A stretch of 64,000 bases of DNA from Myxococcaceae bacterium (GCA_019686135.1 JADGHL010000007.1:18501-82500), one strand, 5' to 3'; positions 9,324-18,846 are shown, counted from the stretch's first letter. A program made the numbers and translations. Notes: generated from the sequence alone by a model not told the origin.

Positions 9324-9378
9324 GGCGCCACATCACTAGCCGCGGACCCATGGCCGGGCAACCGGGACCGCGCCCGGT

Positions 9379-9897
9379 TCAGCCCACCTTGCGCTGTTCG
9401 TCGAGCGGCACCACCGGCGCGGCGGCGGTGGAGGCGGAGGACGGTTTCCCCACTTTCAGGCGCAACAGCAGCTTCGCGCTGGGGAGCAGGAACACCACCG
9501 CACCGATCCCGGCGAACCCCAGCGGCGCGCCCACCGGCGGGCTGTCGTGAAGCGTCCCCTGCAGGTTCGCCCAGGAGTAGTCACCATCGAGCGCGGTCTT
9601 CAGCGCGACGAGGTGCAGCACGGTGCCCGCAAGTCCGGTGACCACGCCGAGCGCGCCGACGATCCGCGCCACCCAGGCGAAGAACGCGCGCGACTTCGGG
9701 ACCACGGCGACGATGAGCAGCACCAGCCCCAGCGCCGAGTAGATCACCGGGATCCACTGGAGCAGGTTGTCGCTGTCCACGCCGACGAAGTGGGCGATCC
9801 ACGCGTCGGCCCCGAGCAGGATCAACCCGGGCAGGATGGCCAGGGCGATCGCCTTGCGCGAGTTGCGCCGGGCCCACAGCAAGAGTCTACCGATCAT
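9379..9897 (-). CDS. Small integral membrane protein of unknown function
   Basis: This 172-residue protein has about four predicted membrane helices (around AIALAILPGLILLGADAWI, WIPVIYSALGLVLLIVAVV, VARIVGALGVVTGLAGTVL and PLGFAGIGAVVFLLPSAKL). The N-terminus is basic (RLLLWARRNSRK) and the soluble C-terminal tail is rich in Ser, Ala and Pro. No catalytic motif is visible and I do not recognise the family. It follows the 9994 gene on the same strand with a 96-bp gap, so it may be a distal operon member or have its own promoter. Confidence 0.7.
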   Translation of the reverse strand: MIGRLLLWARRNSRKAIALAILPGLILLGADAWIAHFVGVDSDNLLQWIPVIYSALGLVLLIVAVVPKSRAFFAWVARIVGALGVVTGLAGTVLHLVALKTALDGDYSWANLQGTLHDSPPVGAPLGFAGIGAVVFLLPSAKLLLRLKVGKPSSASTAAAPVVPLDEQRKVG

Positions 9898-9993
9898 CCG
9901 TCCTCCAGAAGGGCGATTGTGGGCGGATCAGATGCGGAAGGGGAAGCGCGGTGACGAAGGCTCCGGTCGCACGGCCGTTGGGCCAACGACGCG

Positions 9994-10566
9994 TCAGGCG
10001 CGCAACCGTTCGCGCAGCGCGCGGGCCCGGCCCTGCAGATCCGCGTCCATGCTGGTGAGCTCGATCGACTTCAGCCGTTCCGTCAGGCTGCTGGGCAACT
10101 TGCCCTTGAGCTTGCCCTCGCCCTCCATCGCCTCGAGCTTCGCCAGCGCCTTGTCGGCGATCCGCTCGCGCGGGTGGTCGAGCAGCGAATCGAGGAAGTA
10201 GGCGTCCTCGGGGAGGTCGGGGTACTTCTCCAGAAAGTCGATGACCCCCTGGACCCAGCTCTTCCGGTCCATCTCGCGCAGCTTCATCATCGCCTCGCGG
10301 CGCGCGTCCCGCTGCTGCTTCCTCTCGCCGGTGGGATCGAAGACCTTCGCGATGCCCTCGGGGAGATCGCCGTTGCCGGTGAAGAGCGCGTCCGCGGCGG
10401 CCTTGTACTTCTGGTAGCTCGCGCTCTGTTCGAGCCGCTGCTGTTCGCGGTCGTCGTGGCGCGAGTGGTACTTGCTCTTGCCGCGCTGCGCGTCGAGCTC
10501 CCGCCAGGTCTTTTTCCGCTTCCCGGTGAAGCCGGTGGAGTTGTCGTCGTCGTCTCTTCTGGCCAT
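9994..10566 (-). CDS. Hypothetical charged cytosolic protein
   Basis: This 190-residue soluble protein starts with a strongly acidic then basic stretch (MARRDDDDN, GKRKKTWRELDAQRGKSK). It is followed by helical, HEAT-like or tetratricopeptide-like segments (WVQGVIDFLEKYPDLPEDA, LLDHPRERIADKALAKLEAM). It has no signal peptide or membrane segment, and no enzyme motif was recognised. The start is at the ATG 10566; an in-frame ATG 9 bp upstream is possible. It lies 13 bp after the 10580 gene and is likely translated from the same transcript. Confidence 0.7.
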   Translation of the reverse strand: MARRDDDDNSTGFTGKRKKTWRELDAQRGKSKYHSRHDDREQQRLEQSASYQKYKAAADALFTGNGDLPEGIAKVFDPTGERKQQRDARREAMMKLREMDRKSWVQGVIDFLEKYPDLPEDAYFLDSLLDHPRERIADKALAKLEAMEGEGKLKGKLPSSLTERLKSIELTSMDADLQGRARALRERLRA

Positions 10567-10579
10567 GACGTCCATCCCT

Positions 10580-11305
10580 TCAGGCGGGCCTGCGCGCGTT
10601 CCAGAGCGCCCACAGCCCGCGATAGACGAGCGCCCGGACCGCCGCGTCATCCTGCAGCTCGCTCCCGGCCAGCGCCTCGTCGGCGTACGCCGTGAGCGGG
10701 GCGGGGAGGCCGGCGCCGTCCGCCGGCGCCTGATCCAGCTCACCGCGCGCAATCGCGCGGAGCCCGGGTCCCCAACCCGTCTCCAGCATCGCAAACAACT
10801 CGAACAACAGATAGCGGGTGGTCGCGTACGCCTCATCCGACAACCCCGCCTCGTCGATCCACTGGACCAGCGCGTCCTCGCGGTTCTCGAACGCGTGCGT
10901 CAGCCGCTCGAGCGTGCGCGGATCGCCCTCGGGCAGATCCTCCACCCACCGCCACGCAGCTTCCACGAACGCGTCGTCGGGCTCTCCCGGAGAGAACACC
11001 GGCGGAGGCGTGGGTTTCGGCCGCTTCCTGGGCCGCGGCCGCTCGGTGGGCCGCAGCTCGACCGTGTTGCCGGAGGCGACCAAGTCCCACAGGCCCAGGA
11101 GGTTCTGGTACAGCCGCCGGGCGATCTCCGGATCGGGGAAGTGCGGCTCGCCTTCGAAGAGCCCGGGGATGACGGCGCTCGCCGCCTCGCCCGCCTGATG
11201 TCCGGCCACGAAGCGCGCCAGCACCCCCTGCGTGTCGAACCGGCTGCCGGCCAATTCGAGCAGCCCATCGAGCACCTCAGCGCCCTCGAAGTGGCGTTTG
11301 AACAT
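10580..11305 (-). CDS. Hypothetical protein
   Basis: This 241-residue soluble, mostly alpha-helical protein is acidic and rich in Leu and Trp, with a basic Pro-rich linker (RPTERPRPRKRPKPTPPP) at about residues 87-104 joining two helical halves. No known domain, signal peptide or catalytic motif was recognised. It sits 9 bp downstream of the ICMT-like methyltransferase gene and 13 bp upstream of the 9994 gene, so the three appear to form an operon. Its role is unknown; a scaffold or adaptor would suit the two-lobed layout but that is only a guess. Confidence 0.65.
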   Translation of the reverse strand: MFKRHFEGAEVLDGLLELAGSRFDTQGVLARFVAGHQAGEAASAVIPGLFEGEPHFPDPEIARRLYQNLLGLWDLVASGNTVELRPTERPRPRKRPKPTPPPVFSPGEPDDAFVEAAWRWVEDLPEGDPRTLERLTHAFENREDALVQWIDEAGLSDEAYATTRYLLFELFAMLETGWGPGLRAIARGELDQAPADGAGLPAPLTAYADEALAGSELQDDAAVRALVYRGLWALWNARRPA

Positions 11306-11314
11306 GACCCATCC

Positions 11315-12058
11315 TCAGCGGGGACGGGCGCGGAACCAGTGGTGCTTCCACGCCTTGATCCCGACGAAGAGTACCGCCACCGCCGCGAACAGCACGCCGA
11401 GCGCCCAAAGCCGCGTGCGGGTGAGCTCCCCGCGCGCATACTGCTCCCAGCCGAGGAGGACGATCGCGCCCGCCGCCCACGCCGCGAACGGGTTGTGTTC
11501 CTTCTTGAACGCGCGCGGCAGATCGAACCGGTGCTCGGTGAAGCCGGCGTACGCGGGCGTGAGCCGCGGAATCCACCTGGGGACCTTCCGGCAGAAGTCC
11601 TCGAACGCGGCGCCGAAGCGGCCGCGCAGGAAGTTCTCCTCCGCGCGGATGATGAAGAAGTACTCGCCGAAGAAGAACGTGAGGCCGACCACGTAGACCC
11701 ATGGATCGTGGGCGATGAGCAGAAGCCCGAGGACGATCCCCAGGTTCCCCAGGTACAGGGGGTTGCGCACGAAGGAGTAGGGCCCGCGGGTGTTCAGCGA
11801 GTCCGCGCGCAGCGTGTTGCCCTGGCCGCTCGTGCCCTCGAGCACCACGCCCAGCGTGTAGAAGCGCAACGCCTGGCCGAGGAACGCCACCACCAGGCCG
11901 GCCACGTTCAACGCGGCGTCCACCTCCGGGCCACCGGGGCCATCGGCGCCGCGTGACCTCCAGAGCAGAAAACCCATCAGGGCGATCACCGGCACGGGCG
12001 TGAAGCTCCGGAAGCGGAAGAGGACGTTGCCCAGGCTGATCGTCGGCGAGGTGGACAT
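11315..12058 (-). CDS. ICMT/PEMT-like membrane methyltransferase
   Basis: This 247-residue membrane protein has the isoprenylcysteine-methyltransferase/phospholipid-methyltransferase signature: GPYSFVRNPLYLGN followed by a helix pair and RAEENFLRGRFG. These are the RHPxY-like and EE motifs that bind S-adenosylmethionine in PF04191/PF04140 proteins. About six membrane segments are predicted. Bacterial members methylate phospholipid head groups or other small hydrophobic substrates; the substrate here is not evident. Start ATG 12058 gives a short Ser/Thr-rich N-terminus. It is divergent from the sulfatase gene at 12184 and heads a likely three-gene operon. Confidence 0.8.
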   Translation of the reverse strand: MSTSPTISLGNVLFRFRSFTPVPVIALMGFLLWRSRGADGPGGPEVDAALNVAGLVVAFLGQALRFYTLGVVLEGTSGQGNTLRADSLNTRGPYSFVRNPLYLGNLGIVLGLLLIAHDPWVYVVGLTFFFGEYFFIIRAEENFLRGRFGAAFEDFCRKVPRWIPRLTPAYAGFTEHRFDLPRAFKKEHNPFAAWAAGAIVLLGWEQYARGELTRTRLWALGVLFAAVAVLFVGIKAWKHHWFRARPR

Positions 12059-12183
12059 CACGGAAGGACGGCGCGCGTACCACATCGCCCGGGGCGTGCC
12101 CAGCCGTCGGTCGCCCGGCCGCTTCGCGCGGCGATGGCTGCCCGCGCGCATGTGGCATATGAAGGCGCCCGGCCGGTCCTCGA

Positions 12184-14847
12184 ATGGCTCGACTCAAGCT
12201 CCCGTCGCTGTGGCCCCACACGGTCTGTGCCGCGACGCTCGTTCTCTTCCCGCTCATCACCCGGGCGCAGCTCCTGTGGGAGAAGCAGCTCCCCTTCGGC
12301 GTGCCCGACCTCCACGGGGTGGTGGCCGATCTCTCGATGGCGCTGGTGGCGGCCCTCGTGGTGCTGGCGCTCTCACGGCTGAGCCGCATTGCCGCCGCGG
12401 TGGCGGCGTTGGCGTGGGTGCTTCTGACCTTCGCCAACTACGAGCACGTCCACACCTTCGACGCGGCGGTGTCGACGACGCTGGCGAAGTACCTGCTCGA
12501 TCCGACCTTCTTCGAGGGCTCGGCGCTCCACGCCACGCACCCGGTGCTCCTCGCGTTCGCGCTTCTGGGGGCGATCGGTCCGTGGGTGCGGCGGCCGAAG
12601 GCCACACCTTCCCGTCAGGTGCTCGGGGTGGCGGGCGGACTGGCGGTGGTGTTGCTGGGCGTGGCGATCGCCTGGCCGGTGCGCGCGCAGCACGTCGCGT
12701 GGCGGCAGAGCCACTTCATGCTGCTCGCCGCGCGCAGCCAGCTCGCCGCCGTGGTGCGGGCTGAGCCGCTCGGTCCGTCCTCTCCGGCGGTGGACGCGCT
12801 CTTCCGCGCGGATCTCTCCGGCCAGCCGCGCTTCGAGCTCCCCGGCAAGAAGCGGAACGTGCTGCTCATCTTCCTCGAGAGCTTCCCCGCCGCGGCGATT
12901 CCGCGGCTCGCGGCGCACCAGGGCCTCAAATCCGAGGCGAGCGCGCCGAAGCTCGACGCCTTCGCCCAGCGCGCGGTGGTGTTCGACAACTTCATTGCCC
13001 AGCAGCGGCAGACCAACCGGGGGGAGTACTCGGTGCTCTGCGGCGACATGCCGCGGCAGAGCAGCCGGCAGTCGCGGATGACCGAATACGTCCAGCAGGG
13101 GGGCACGCGGACCTGTCTGCCGAAGATCCTCCGCGACGCGGGCTACGCCACCGTCTACCTGCAGGCCGCGCCCACCGCGTTCATGTTCAAGGACCAGTTC
13201 ATGTCCCAGATCGGCTTCGAGCGCGTGCTGGGGACGGAGTTCTTCACGTCCTCCTATGCGCGCAACCGCTGGGGCGTGGACGACCGCGCCTTCTTCGAGC
13301 AGGCGCATGGGCTCATCACCCAGCTTCACCAGGGCGAAAAGCCGTGGTTCGCGACGCTGCTCACGGTGGGCACCCACCACCCGTTCCTGGTCCCCGGCGG
13401 CTTCCGGGCGACCGGCACCCCGTGGGCGCGCAGCGTGGCGTACGTCGACGAGGCGCTCACGGTGATGCTGCAGAAGCTGGAGGCGGAGGGCGTATTGGAC
13501 GACACCGTGGTGCTGGTCACCGGCGATGAGTCCAACGGCACGCTCACCGGCGACGACATCACGCGCGGCGTGACCCAGAACTGGGTGCCGCTTCTGGCGT
13601 TCCTCCCCGAGAAGGATCTGCGCGGGCAGATCATCGACGAGCCGTTCATGCAGAGCGATCTGGCGCTCTCGCTGCTGGACTACCTGGGGCTCGCGGACAG
13701 AAGGGAGCAGTTGGTGGGGCGCAGCCTGTTTCGCACCTATTCACAGCGCCGCCCGCTGTATTTCGCCAACATCCACAGCAACCGCCTGTGGGCGATCACC
13801 CCCGACAACGTGCTGAGCGGCTGCAATGAGCACCTGGAGGATTGCAGCAGCTATCGGGTGGATCCGGTGCACCCGTTCAACCCCAGGCGCGAAGAGCTCG
13901 ACTGGAACCGGCAGCGGCTGGCGGACTGGAGCGCGGTGGTGGCGCGCACCGACACCGTGCTGCAGGGCTCGGGTGGCGCTCGCACGATCGCGCTGATCCC
14001 TCCGGGGGCGGTGAAGGTCCAGGATCGCAGCCGGCCCGGGCAGGTGATCTTCGCCGGGCAGTATCTCGACGTTCCGAAGGACACCGTCATCGACGTCTCC
14101 TTCGAGGTGGAGGCGCGCACCGACGGGCTCCTCTCGCTCACGCACGATCTCTGGGCGCCCGGGCACACCTTCTACTCGCCAGCGCTCTCGGTGCTGGGTG
14201 ACGGCCATCGCGCGCGCGTGTCGTATTCGTATCGCTTCGAAGAGCTCTCGAAGCAGGTGGAGATCCGGCTCTTCAGCCGGCCGGTGCAGGGCAACCACCA
14301 CGAGCTCCTCATCCACGACGCGAAGATGGTCCTGCACCCGCCCTCGTCCGCGACCGGCGAGGTGGGCGTGCAACACCCGAAGGTGGAAATTGACCGCGCC
14401 TCGCCGACGCGGCCGCAGCACTTCTCCACGGCGGACTTCAGCCACGCCCGCTGCGTGACCGGGGGCGCGCAGCTCCGGCTTCGGGGCTGCGCGAACGGCG
14501 TGCTCGTCTTCGGACCCTGGGCCGGCGCGCCGAAGGGATCGCAGGTCAAGGCGCGCGTCGAGCTCAGCCTCGTCGGCGGCGAGGGCGACTTCCAGATCGA
14601 GATCGCCACCGCGCTCGGGAAGAACCGGCTGCCCGGCGAGCATGCCCACCTTCAGGAGGGCGCCTCCGCGGTGCTGGAGGCCTCCACCATCGTGACCGAG
14701 GAGACCGAGCTCATCGAGGCACGGCTCGTCAGCTCGAAGCAGCGCGGGACGGACGCCATCGTCCGCTCCATGACCCTGGACATCTTCCCCGCGTCCCCGC
14801 CCCACCAGGCGGTGCTCCCGGGCACGGCGGCCCTCGCACCGCAGTAG
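12184..14847 (+). CDS. Membrane-anchored sulfatase / LTA-synthase-like phosphotransferase
   Basis: In this 887-residue protein about five N-terminal membrane helices (residues 10-185) are followed by an extracytoplasmic alkaline-phosphatase-fold domain (about 220-520). The motifs are NVLLIFLESF, QTNRGEYSVLCGD with the presumptive nucleophile Thr, TVGTHHPFLVPGG and VLVTGDESNG, all typical of LTA synthase/sulfatase relatives. A further 330-residue beta-rich C-terminal region is unusual for the family. Gram-negative relatives modify membrane-derived glycans or lipids with phosphoglycerol or phosphoethanolamine groups; the substrate here is not known. The usual His after Asp in the GDH metal motif is replaced (GDE), so activity may be altered. 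Confidence 0.8.
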   Translation: MARLKLPSLWPHTVCAATLVLFPLITRAQLLWEKQLPFGVPDLHGVVADLSMALVAALVVLALSRLSRIAAAVAALAWVLLTFANYEHVHTFDAAVSTTLAKYLLDPTFFEGSALHATHPVLLAFALLGAIGPWVRRPKATPSRQVLGVAGGLAVVLLGVAIAWPVRAQHVAWRQSHFMLLAARSQLAAVVRAEPLGPSSPAVDALFRADLSGQPRFELPGKKRNVLLIFLESFPAAAIPRLAAHQGLKSEASAPKLDAFAQRAVVFDNFIAQQRQTNRGEYSVLCGDMPRQSSRQSRMTEYVQQGGTRTCLPKILRDAGYATVYLQAAPTAFMFKDQFMSQIGFERVLGTEFFTSSYARNRWGVDDRAFFEQAHGLITQLHQGEKPWFATLLTVGTHHPFLVPGGFRATGTPWARSVAYVDEALTVMLQKLEAEGVLDDTVVLVTGDESNGTLTGDDITRGVTQNWVPLLAFLPEKDLRGQIIDEPFMQSDLALSLLDYLGLADRREQLVGRSLFRTYSQRRPLYFANIHSNRLWAITPDNVLSGCNEHLEDCSSYRVDPVHPFNPRREELDWNRQRLADWSAVVARTDTVLQGSGGARTIALIPPGAVKVQDRSRPGQVIFAGQYLDVPKDTVIDVSFEVEARTDGLLSLTHDLWAPGHTFYSPALSVLGDGHRARVSYSYRFEELSKQVEIRLFSRPVQGNHHELLIHDAKMVLHPPSSATGEVGVQHPKVEIDRASPTRPQHFSTADFSHARCVTGGAQLRLRGCANGVLVFGPWAGAPKGSQVKARVELSLVGGEGDFQIEIATALGKNRLPGEHAHLQEGASAVLEASTIVTEETELIEARLVSSKQRGTDAIVRSMTLDIFPASPPHQAVLPGTAALAPQ

Positions 14848-14892
14848 GTAAGTGTTTGTATTGACTAAGAAAATCAGATTGCGTTGACAGGC

Positions 14893-14916
14893 TGACCGGA
14901 TGAGCGCATCCAGTCA
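14893..14916. promoter_or_regulatory. Palindromic candidate operator of the TetR gene at 14919
   Basis: TGAC, then GGATG, four spacer bases, CATCC, then GTCA form a 24-bp inverted repeat with one mismatched pair per arm. It ends 2 bp before the TetR start codon, a usual place for TetR autoregulatory operators. An AT-richer stretch with TTGACT lies just upstream at 14861. Confidence 0.5.
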
Positions 14917-14918
14917 TC

Positions 14919-15581
14919 ATGTCCAGCGAGACGAAATGGGCGCCGCTGCTGGCGCAGCTCGACGCGATGGGGACGCCCCCGGATCCGTCGGATTCGAAGG
15001 CGCGGACCCGGGCGCGGCTGTTGGCGGTGGCGACCGACCTGTTCACCCGCTTCGGGTACCGCCGCACCAGCATGGACGAGGTGGCGCGCGAGGCCGGCGT
15101 GGCCAAGGGGACGGTCTACCTCTACTTCAAGAGCAAGCAGGAGCTGCTCCTGTACGCCATTGCCGAGGAGAAGCGGCGGAACATGGGGGCCTGGCTGCCG
15201 CTGCTGCGGGAGGACCTTCCGCCCGCCGAGCGGCTGCGCCGCGTGCTCGCGCAGGTGCTGGTGACGCTCCCCAGCTACCCGCTGACGGCCCGGCTGATGA
15301 GCGGCGATCGCGAGCTGCTCGTCTTCCTCGCCGAGCTGGGCCCGGAGCTGGCGAGGCAGATCGAAGAGAGCACCCGGCTGGGGTTCTCGCTCCTGCTCGA
15401 GGGCGTGGGGGCCTATGACTCGCTCGACCCGAAGGAGAAGGAGGCCCGCACCCGCGCGCTCACGGGGATCGTCTATTCGGCGGGCATTCTGATGGATGAA
15501 CGGCTCCGCAAGGGGATGACCGCGGAGGCGTACGCGCAGCAGATCGCGAAGATGGTCGTCGACGGCGTGGGTGCGCCGTGA
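14919..15581 (+). CDS. TetR-family transcriptional regulator
   Basis: The 220-residue regulator has a canonical TetR helix-turn-helix at about residues 28-75: RLLAVATDLFTRFGYRRTS, then VAREAGVAKGTVYLYFKSK. The C-terminal ligand-binding domain is helical, with no diagnostic ligand motif. It is the first gene of the envelope transport operon: the following gene starts inside its stop codon (GTGA overlap at 15578). It probably represses the whole operon through the palindrome at 14893-14916. Confidence 0.9.
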   Translation: MSSETKWAPLLAQLDAMGTPPDPSDSKARTRARLLAVATDLFTRFGYRRTSMDEVAREAGVAKGTVYLYFKSKQELLLYAIAEEKRRNMGAWLPLLREDLPPAERLRRVLAQVLVTLPSYPLTARLMSGDRELLVFLAELGPELARQIEESTRLGFSLLLEGVGAYDSLDPKEKEARTRALTGIVYSAGILMDERLRKGMTAEAYAQQIAKMVVDGVGAP

Positions 15582-16886
15582 AGCCCGGCCCGTTACGCAT
15601 CGGCCTGCTGGTGCTCGTGGCCCTGCAGGCCCTCCCGGTGGCATCCGGCACGGCACGCGCGGAGGAGGCCCGCGGCTTCGCCGAGCTCCGGCTCTCGCTC
15701 TTCCCCGGCGTGGACGGCGATCCCTGGCAGCTCGTCGAGCGCGTCCGTCCGACCCTGATGGCCGAACCGGCCGAACGCGTGAAGCTGGTGGCGACCATCG
15801 AGGCCGGCCTCACCCAAGGACGCAATCCGACGCTCGAGCTCAAGCGGGCGCTGCGCGACAGCGACTTCGGCCCGCTCCTTTCGGCCGCGCAGTGTACGTG
15901 GCCGGAGCCGGTGAACGGCACCCTGCGCATCGACGATGCGGACGACTACCTGGACGTCGACCGCCTCTACGTCGACGTGTACGGCGAGCGGTTCGACCTG
16001 CGCGTCGGCCGGCAGGCGCTGAACTGGGGATCGGCGCAGTTCTTCAACCCGACGGATCCGTTCCCCGAGGTGCTGCTCACCGAACCGTGGCGGCCGCGGC
16101 GCGGAGTCAACGCCGCACGGCTGAGCGTGCCCTTCGGCGAGCTCAACGACGTCTCCGCGGTGGTGGGGACCAACGATGCGCTCGACCAGCTCCGCGCGGC
16201 CGCGCGCGTGCGAATGAACTTCACTGGCACGGACGTCGCGCTGGTCGGCGCGTGGCGCGGCGACAGCCAGGCCGGGCTGGTGGGGGTCGATCTGCGCGGC
16301 ACGCTGGGCGTGGGCTGGTGGCTGGAGGGTGCGTGGCTTTTCGACGACGACCCGCATGAGGAGGTCGCCCTCGGCATCGACTACTCCTTCCCCATCCTCG
16401 AGCGCGCGTTCGTGTTCGCGGAGTACTACCGCAACGGCGCAGGCGCCACGCGGCCGGACGCGTACCGGCGCACCGCTTCCCTGGGGACGGTGTCTCTTCC
16501 CACCTGCGCCGGCCCTTCGCCGTTCGGCCCGGCGTCCCGGCCCGATCCGTTCGCGCCGTTCGTGTCCGGGCGCGACTACCTCGTCGCCGGTGCGGCGTTG
16601 ACCGTCGTCCCCGATCTCGACGTCAACCTCTCGCTCCTGCAGAACCTCAACGACGGCACCGCGCTCTGGGTGCCCACCCTTCCGCTTCGCCGCGCTGGAC
16701 TGGCTGGAGGTCGCCGCGTCCGCCCAGCTCACCGCCGCCGTCTGGGGCGAGGGCGGCGAACTCCGGCCGCGACCCGAAGACCTGCGGCTCACGCTCCCTG
16801 GGGGCGGCGGGCAGACGCTCTCCGCCGATCTCCACGGCCTCGTCCCCGCCGCCACGGTGACGGTGTGGACGCGGGCCAGCTTCTGA
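15578..16886 (+). pseudogene. Outer-membrane beta-barrel protein gene with a frameshift near 16680
   Basis: A GTG start overlaps the TetR stop. Residues 1-28 form a signal peptide (LLVLVALQALPVASGTARA). The rest is beta-barrel-like (RLYVDVYGERFDLRVGRQALNWGSAQFFNPTDP, a pattern seen in outer-membrane porin-like proteins of myxobacteria). Near 16680 the reading frame shifts by one base. The original frame runs on into Arg/Pro-rich translation, while the next frame continues barrel-like sequence (ALDWLEVAASAQLTAAVWG, then ATVTVWTRASF) with a final Phe, as outer-membrane proteins have, to the stop at 16884-16886. One extra base at ACCCTTCC explains it. Either the gene is disrupted or the base call is wrong. 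The intact product would be about 435 residues and likely the outer-membrane part of this transport system. Confidence 0.75.
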
Positions 16887-16909
16887 AGTCGTCGAACAAG
16901 GAGGCCGTC

Positions 16910-17620
16910 ATGGCCATCTGTGAAGTCCACCAGGTCAGCAAGTCATACGGCACCGGCCCCGCGAAGGTCGACGCGCTCCGCGGGGTCACCCTCAGCATCG
17001 ACGCCGGCGAGTTCACCGTCTTCGGCGGCCCGTCTGGCTCGGGCAAGACCACGCTGCTCAACCACATTGGCTGCCTGGATTCGCCCACCGAGGGCGAGCT
17101 CATCCTCGAGAGCCGGAACACCCGGACGCTCTCTTCCGGCGAGCTCAGCCGTCTGCGGGCGGAGAAGATCGGGTTCATCTTCCAGTCCTTCAACCTCATC
17201 CCGGTGCTCTCCGCGCTGGAGAACGTCGAGCTCTCGCTGGAGCTGGCGGGCACCCGAGGGAGCGCGCAGGAGCGGCGCGCCGCCGCGCTGGAGGCTCTGG
17301 CGCAGGTGGGCCTGACGGGCCTCGAGCACCGCCGCCCCAACCAGCTCTCCGGCGGTCAACAGCAGCGGGTGGCCATCGCCCGCGCGCTGGTGAAGCGCCC
17401 GCTCATCGTCATCGCCGACGAGCCCACCGCGAACCTCGACTCCGCCAACGGCGAGCAGGTCATCGCCACCATGGAGCGGCTCAACCGCGAGCTGGGCATC
17501 ACCTTCCTCTTCTCTTCGCACGATCCGATGGTGCTCCGGCACGCCCGGCGTGTCGTGACGCTGCGCGACGGCCAGGTGATTGGCGACACGCGTTCGGACA
17601 CCGCCCGGGAGAGCGCGTGA
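16910..17620 (+). CDS. ABC transporter ATPase, MacB/LolD type
   Basis: This 236-residue ATPase has Walker A GGPSGSGKTT, Q-loop IFQSFNLIPVLSALENV, signature LSGGQQQRVAIARAL, Walker B LIVIADEPTANLDS and the switch His in SSHD. The Q-loop FNLIPVLSALENVELSL is characteristic of the MacB/LolD/FtsE group that drives mechanotransmission rather than classical substrate import. Start ATG 16910 is preceded by a strong AAGGAGG site (16898-16904). It works with the two FtsX-like permeases encoded next; its stop overlaps the start of the first one. Confidence 0.93.
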   Translation: MAICEVHQVSKSYGTGPAKVDALRGVTLSIDAGEFTVFGGPSGSGKTTLLNHIGCLDSPTEGELILESRNTRTLSSGELSRLRAEKIGFIFQSFNLIPVLSALENVELSLELAGTRGSAQERRAAALEALAQVGLTGLEHRRPNQLSGGQQQRVAIARALVKRPLIVIADEPTANLDSANGEQVIATMERLNRELGITFLFSSHDPMVLRHARRVVTLRDGQVIGDTRSDTARESA

Positions 17621-18846
17621 TGGGCACCACCTCGAAACTGGCCGCGCGCAACCTCCTGCGCTCGCCACGCCGGACCCTGATGACGGCGATCTCGCTCGTG
17701 GCCGGGGTGGGCATCTTCATCCTCGGCGACGGCTTCGTCAGCGGCATGACCGAGAACGTGATCGTCGCGGCGATCGACGGCACGGTCGGGCACGTGCAGC
17801 TGCGCCCGAAGGGCTACCCCACCCAGCCCGGGCAGCACCCGATCGACAGGCTGGTCACGCTGACTCCCGAAGCGAAGGCGCTGCTGGACCGCGAGGCGGT
17901 GGCGTGGACCGGCCGCACCGTGTTCGCTCCGCTCGCCGCGCACGGCCCGGACTCGGTGCGGGTGATGGCGGTGGGCTACGAGCCGGAGCGCGACGTTTCG
18001 GTCTTCCCGCGCGACCTTTGGAAAGTGGAGGGCGCGCTCCCTGCGCCCGGGCGCGACGAAGTGGCCGTCGCGCCGCGGGTGGCGCGGCTGCTCCAGCTGA
18101 AGGTGGGTGATCCGTTCGTGCTCCAGGTCCGCACCCACCAGGGCGCCATCAACGCGCTGCAGGTGACCGTCGCCGGCATCCTCCGCACCGGCAACGCCGA
18201 GCTCGACGCGCTCGCGGTGCTGATGCCCGCGCGGCTGGCGCACCGGCTCATCGCCTCCGAGCTGCCCAGCCACATCTCGGTGAGGCTCAGGCACCGCGAC
18301 GACGCGGAGGGCTTCGCGGAGAAGCTGCGCGCGGTCGCCGGCCCCGACGTGGAGGTGGTGACCTGGGTGGGTGAGACCGCGAACCTGGTCCACATCCAGC
18401 AGGTCCGCCGCAAGGCGCTCAACGGGGTGATGTTCATCCTGATGGCGCTGGCCGCGTTCGGCGTGGCCAACACCATCCTGATGGCGGCGCACGAGCGGAT
18501 CCGGGAGATCGGCACGCTCCGGTCGATGGGGATGACCGAGCGCGGCGTGCTCCGGCTGTTCGTGACCGAGGGCGCGTTGATCGGCCTCGCGGGCAGCGCG
18601 CTCGGCGCTCTGTGGGGCGGCTGGCTGGTCTCGTACTGGAGCCGTCACCCGATCGACTTCAGCGAGATCTTCGAGAAGGCCGCCAAAGGCACGCTGAACG
18701 CGTCCGCGCTCATCTACACGCACTTCGACGGGAGGGTGGTCCTCGCGTCGATCGCCGTGGGCGTGGTGGTGGCGGTGGTGGCGTCCTTGTACCCGGCCCG
18801 CGTCGCGGCGCGGATGGTGCCGGCCGAAGCGGTGAGGGCCCCATGA
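17620..18846 (+). CDS. FtsX/MacB-family ABC permease (LolC/E-like), first copy
   Basis: The product is about 408 residues. It has one N-terminal membrane helix (LMTAISLVAGVGIFILGDG), a long periplasmic domain (about 45-275) and three C-terminal helices with FtsX signatures (FGVANTILMAAHERIREIGTL, RSMGMTERGVLRLF). This is the topology of LolC/LolE and MacB permeases, which move lipoproteins or other envelope molecules without opening a pore. The ATG overlaps the ATPase stop (TGATG); a GTG three bases upstream is an alternative start. It pairs with the next permease. Confidence 0.9.
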   Translation: MGTTSKLAARNLLRSPRRTLMTAISLVAGVGIFILGDGFVSGMTENVIVAAIDGTVGHVQLRPKGYPTQPGQHPIDRLVTLTPEAKALLDREAVAWTGRTVFAPLAAHGPDSVRVMAVGYEPERDVSVFPRDLWKVEGALPAPGRDEVAVAPRVARLLQLKVGDPFVLQVRTHQGAINALQVTVAGILRTGNAELDALAVLMPARLAHRLIASELPSHISVRLRHRDDAEGFAEKLRAVAGPDVEVVTWVGETANLVHIQQVRRKALNGVMFILMALAAFGVANTILMAAHERIREIGTLRSMGMTERGVLRLFVTEGALIGLAGSALGALWGGWLVSYWSRHPIDFSEIFEKAAKGTLNASALIYTHFDGRVVLASIAVGVVVAVVASLYPARVAARMVPAEAVRAP

